NCBI GenBank assembly: GCA_963924555.1
Contig: OZ004591.1
Span: 3,968,001 to 4,032,000 of the forward strand
Length of the DNA: 64,000 nucleotides
DNA from: Crambe crambe
Taxonomy: Eukaryota; Porifera; Demospongiae; Poecilosclerida; Crambeidae
Direction of reading: 5' to 3'
Made by a program: the position numbers and the translations under genes. The notes under the pieces are model-generated. The model did no database searches. It worked only from the letters and a program-made list of their open reading frames with translations, and was not told where the DNA came from. This document shows, piece by piece, positions 61,001-64,000 of this stretch (positions are counted from its first letter, which is position 1; every line of letters starts with the position of its first letter).

Positions 61001-63240
61001 GACGGATGAAATCGAAGAAGAAATCTCCATCTGGGACACTAATGACTTTATCACTGATCTTGACAAAGAGGGAGAAGCCTTCAGAGGTGCACAAGTGCAG
61101 GCGCTCGGCAATATTAGCACAAAACTCCTTGGAACGTGTGCTTGAGTCGATCTCAAATGCCTACATGAAAAAACAAAAAACAATCAAAACAACAACACAG
61201 TTACAGGGTCTACTTTAAATATCAAAAAACTATCAACTAGGCTATGGACACAGTGACTGTGTGTAATTAATTCTAAGCTATGGACAACTGTGTACTCCTA
61301 CAGTAAGAACTACTAAGTCACATACCTGACTGGTTTCATCTGGGAAGAACACTTTGTGGAAGATTTGGGTAGTTTTGTTTTGGACAGCATCCACTTCGAC
61401 CAGGTGAGGAGGGTAGCGTCGAGCTCCAGTACTGTGAAATAATAAAGAGTGATATAGCTGATACAACTCTAAATACAGTGTAACTATATATACAAAGAGC
61501 ATTGGGTGATTTTCTCGGTTTTGTCTGTTGTTTACTCTTGTATTAAGAGTCATCAAATTTCAACTACGTATCATGTCCAGCTGCATGTATTCGAGCACTG
61601 CAAAGTGTGGCACTCACCGTATGGTTTTGTAGAGTCGCTGCTGGCAGTCGGCTACTAGGGGGTTATGAGCGGCCTTGGATCGAAGGAACATGTTGGTCGT
61701 TTTCTGGAGGGTGGTGGAGCAGGGGAAGAGTCCCGTCACCAGCCACAACAGCTCCCACCCCTTCTCCTCGCTTCCTTTGATCTTGTTGTTTGTCAGCTGC
61801 TTGATGATCTGGCAGTAGATCTCATCCCTCAGGGCCTCCTATAAGAATACAGTAGGCACACTATTATTAAACTGTGGATTTCTAAACATTATTAAAATTT
61901 GATTGATTGAAAAAAAGCAACTACAATACAAAACAAAACATAACAAACAAACCTAAACGAACAAACCAGGGAAAATTACATACCAAGTAGAAATTACATA
62001 CCAAATTACATACAAAGTAGAAAAATTACATACCAAGTAGAAAAAAAACAAAAACAGAAACATAATGTAATCTAAATAAATAAATCAAAGCTCGTTTCTT
62101 CCCTGAGTATCTCAGCGCTTCGCTGCCATCACGGATCTCTAAAGCAACTTCGTCCTTCTTTATGCTATTAACTTAGAGCACCTAACTCTAGTGCAAGCAG
62201 AGTTTTCTAGCGGCAAGCCTTGATTGCAGACAGAGATGAGACTCTGCTAAGCAGTGTGTATTAGCAGGCATTATGTGGTTCAGGTGAGTATCTAGTCAGC
62301 TTTACTATCATCGGTAATTGTACCACTGTCTCCATGTTGACGATCAATCTAAGAACACGTGCAAGCAGAGTTCTTTAGCTTTCTCCTGTAGCGGCAAGCC
62401 TTCTGTTAAGCAGTGTGTACAGGCATTATGTGGTTCAGGTGAGTATCTAGTCAGCTTTACTATCATCGGTAATTGTACCACTGTCTCCATGTTGACGATC
62501 AATCTAAGAACACGTGCAAGCAGAGTTCTTTAGCTTTCTCCTGTAGCGGCAAGCCTTCTGTTAAGCAGTGTGTACAGGCATTATGTGGTTCAGGTGAGTA
62601 TCTAGTTAGCTTTAACTATCATCTGTATTAATAGCTGACATATTCAGCTGCTTGTATTATGGAAATGTTTCCTATCTTTTATCAGGTTATGGCCTTCCAG
62701 CTTCAATAATCTGTGACTTGGGACACTAGTGAGAGACTAGAGTTGTGCTTCCTGACCTTTCACCTGTTTATTTACTGCTAGCAAAATAATATAATTATTG
62801 CCTTGACAGCTTGACACATCTGTACATTGTAAATATGAATTATTGCCTGTTTTTTCTACTTGGTATGTGGTCAACTCCTGAACAAAAAGAAAAACAAGAA
62901 AAGGTTATGGCTATTCAGATTCTTGAATTATTTTCAACTTTCATCTAGTAACCCCTTGAGGCTTTGTACACTCCCAGCCCCCCTCCCTCTCCATCCCTCT
63001 GAGCTAGGTATCAAAGTGGTTATTTTGGTGAGGATGTGGAACGTACATGAACTAAGGCATGTTCAAAGACTTGATCAGTGAGGTCAGTGCCTAAACGCAT
63101 CTTCTTGGAAGGATAGTCTCCCATGTACCTCATGATACTTGCTCAGGAGTCAAGGAAATCTTTACAATGGTGGCATTTACAGAATTCCATACTATTCAGT
63201 CAGATCCACTACCCACTAACTACGTTTGCCCCCATCCACT

Positions 63241-63277
<37 letters not shown>

Positions 63278-63710
63278 GGACCACAAGAGAGTGATATATT
63301 ATGGAATCCTATACTCATTCCTGTTTGCAGTACATGTAACTTGCTCTAGAAAGAATCTAAGTCTTGGAGGATATCTAAAAATGAGTGAACAGCTTTCTGT
63401 TGTATGTCTTTAGACTGTGATACCAGCTTCTTCAGAAGAGGCTGTTTGATTGGATCCTAAAAAGGAAAACAGTTTATAAAAATTAATTACATATGTGATC
63501 ATCTTAAAATATTCTGCACATTGAGGTATGAGTACTCACTCTGGTCCAGCTCCACAATTCATCCCTTCTCTTCTTGAAGCCACTCTTAGCGATGGTGTAG
63601 GAGAGGGTGTGTTTGGGTGGTGGGCAGAAGTGGTCGTAGGAGAACTCCTTGAGGGTATAGGTGGCTATGATCTTCTCAGCTCCCTCTGGGCTCTGCTTGG
63701 CAAACATGGC
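55050..63710 (-). CDS. Class VII unconventional myosin, C-terminal part (MyTH4-FERM), 5' end outside the window
   Basis: Exons 5' to 3': 63710-63540, 63456-63375, 63138-63047, 61838-61618, 61431-61326, 61160-60959, 60617-60392, 57720-57537, 55787-55704, 55289-55050 (TAA at 55052-55050). Phases agree over 1608 nt (535 residues). The fragment follows the second MyTH4-FERM tail of myosin VIIa residue for residue: [37 protein letters not shown] (MyTH4), [67 protein letters not shown], and the end [20 protein letters not shown]. Myosin VII is an actin motor of filopodia, stereocilia and phagocytosis; the FERM tail binds cargo and adhesion partners. The second junction has an AT-AA, U12-like intron. 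The ending [14 protein letters not shown] is longer than and different from vertebrate MYO7A. A MYO7A/MYO7B distinction is not meaningful in this lineage. Confidence 0.93.
56428..56456. repeat. (TCA)n microsatellite in a myosin intron
   Basis: Eight to nine TCA/ATC trinucleotides lie near 56430. Confidence 0.9.
56751..56823. mobile_element. 73-bp hairpin MITE-like element
   Basis: TAGCCTCGTACCCAGGCCCG plus CTTTTTTC is followed by an 8-base loop region and its reverse complement ending GGGTATGAGGCTA. It looks like a tiny foldback element. Confidence 0.75.
56895..57087. mobile_element. 193-bp near-perfect palindrome
   Basis: AAAAAGTTCAGCAACAAGAG and about 40 further bases at 56895-56951 recur as the reverse complement at 57030-57087. 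A second inner pair (GCTACTTCACTCCC and GGGAGTGAAGTAG) continues the stem towards the centre. It is probably a hairpin MITE in the myosin intron between exons 57537 and 55787. Confidence 0.8.
58815..58880. repeat. 14-bp tandem repeat, left part (split by a MITE)
   Basis: Three to four units of TTCACTGCACTTAA are present. The same repeat resumes at 59984 after the inserted element. Confidence 0.85.
58883..59981. mobile_element. 1.1-kb non-autonomous element inserted at TA inside a tandem repeat
   Basis: Left end GATATAAGAGGTTTACGGGA and inverted right end GATTTAAGAGGTTTACGGGA are followed on both sides by GGCGCGTTGACAG further inside. TA flanks both ends (58881-58882 and 59982-59983). The 14-bp TTCACTGCACTTAA array lies on either side, so the element split a pre-existing array. 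There is no coding capacity. Confidence 0.8.
59984..60135. repeat. 14-bp tandem repeat, right part
   Basis: About ten units of TTCACTGCACTTAA continue the array at 58815-58880. Confidence 0.95.
61970..62045. repeat. Short tandem repeat
   Basis: Four imperfect units of AAATTACATACCAAGTAG lie in a myosin intron. Confidence 0.85.
62180..62620. repeat. About 155-bp tandem duplication, roughly 2.7 copies
   Basis: GGCATTATGTGGTTCAGGTG occurs at about 62267, 62422 and 62577 with nearly identical sequence between. Each unit holds a donor-like CAGGTGAGT. Confidence 0.9.
63139..63374 (-). other. Candidate U12-type AT-AA intron in the myosin gene
   Basis: No GT donor fits here. On the minus strand the exon ends TTTTTAG, then ATATCCTCC, close to the U12 5' consensus ATATCCTTT. 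TTCCTTGAC, a near-perfect U12 branch site, ends about 11 nt before GAGCAA/GTATCATG. Splicing AT...AA restores the frame ([12 protein letters not shown]) with exactly the length seen in myosin VIIa. Confidence 0.65.
63243..63275. repeat. Poly-C run inside the U12-type intron
   Basis: There are 33 consecutive C on the plus strand, poly-G in the myosin transcript. Such runs vary in length and are prone to assembly error. Confidence 0.95.
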
Positions 63711-64000
63711 CTAAGGGCACATAAAGTATCAATATAGAGTGGGAAGTAGTGATAACCCCAGGTAGAACCCTGCTTTTAATTAGCTTAATTAAACATTTCT
63801 CTTTACATGCTATAATGATCTTTTCTATATATGTTAAAGAATGGATGGACTCTCTCTCTACATCAAATTTCATGCTACTAACAGTTGGAGTTATGGTTAT
63901 ACATACATACAAAGTGCTGAGGCACAGTGCTGGAAGCAACTGTTTGTATGTATGTCTTATTAGTAGAAATAGTTATATGCATGCACATGACCTAGTACCT

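Noticed and set aside
1-64000. tRNA, rRNA or snRNA genes
   Set aside because: I looked for box A/B-like pairs and other conserved RNA motifs while reading and found none convincing; a covariance-model scan would be decisive.

Overview
The window is animal nuclear DNA, most probably from a demosponge; an Amphimedon-like haplosclerid is my best guess. All genes are split by short GT-AG introns. The conserved genes (INTS6, a WDFY1/2-type protein, a single FMRP/FXR protein, a class VII myosin) are metazoan. The NACHT genes have a death-fold + NACHT + LRR layout like the sponge NLR families. The species is inferred; the gene identities come from reading spliced frames by eye.

Layout. 0.2-1.75 kb (+): 3' end of a gene whose last exon looks like the STAN motif of centriole protein STIL/Ana2. 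2.08-3.18 kb (+): complete calcineurin-like metallophosphoesterase. 3.4-15.2 kb (+): complete INTS6 (15 exons), with one intron holding a 3.1-kb foldback-type element that carries a small spliced minus-strand gene. 15.8-22.2 kb (-): complete WDFY1/2-type gene (11 exons). 22.2-24.4 kb: divergent intergenic region with a decayed LINE. 24.4-30.0 kb (+): complete FMR1/FXR-type gene (15 exons). 30.6-33.5 kb (-): intact NLR gene. 33.5-38.0 kb: mobile element with an open 9-exon gene whose N-terminus resembles the RAG1 zinc-binding and RING regions. 38.3-53.3 kb: repeated, decaying copies of the FXR 3' half and the NLR, giving a triplicated tail-to-tail FXR/NLR locus. 55.0-63.7 kb (-): C-terminal MyTH4-FERM part of a class VII myosin, continuing beyond the window.

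How it fits together. The flanks are ordinary, densely packed housekeeping genes. The middle (25-54 kb) is a young, unstable block. Segmental duplication copied the FXR/NLR pair, a minisatellite built from an exon end and its splice donor grew in FXR, a 37-bp minisatellite grew to about 50 units in one copy only, and a RAG1-like transposon lies next to the intact NLR. Only the first FXR and first NLR look functional; the other copies carry a stop codon, a lost splice donor, deletions and internal rearrangement. The small nested gene in the INTS6 intron and the AT-AA (U12-type) intron in the myosin are separate items supported by frame continuity across splice junctions.
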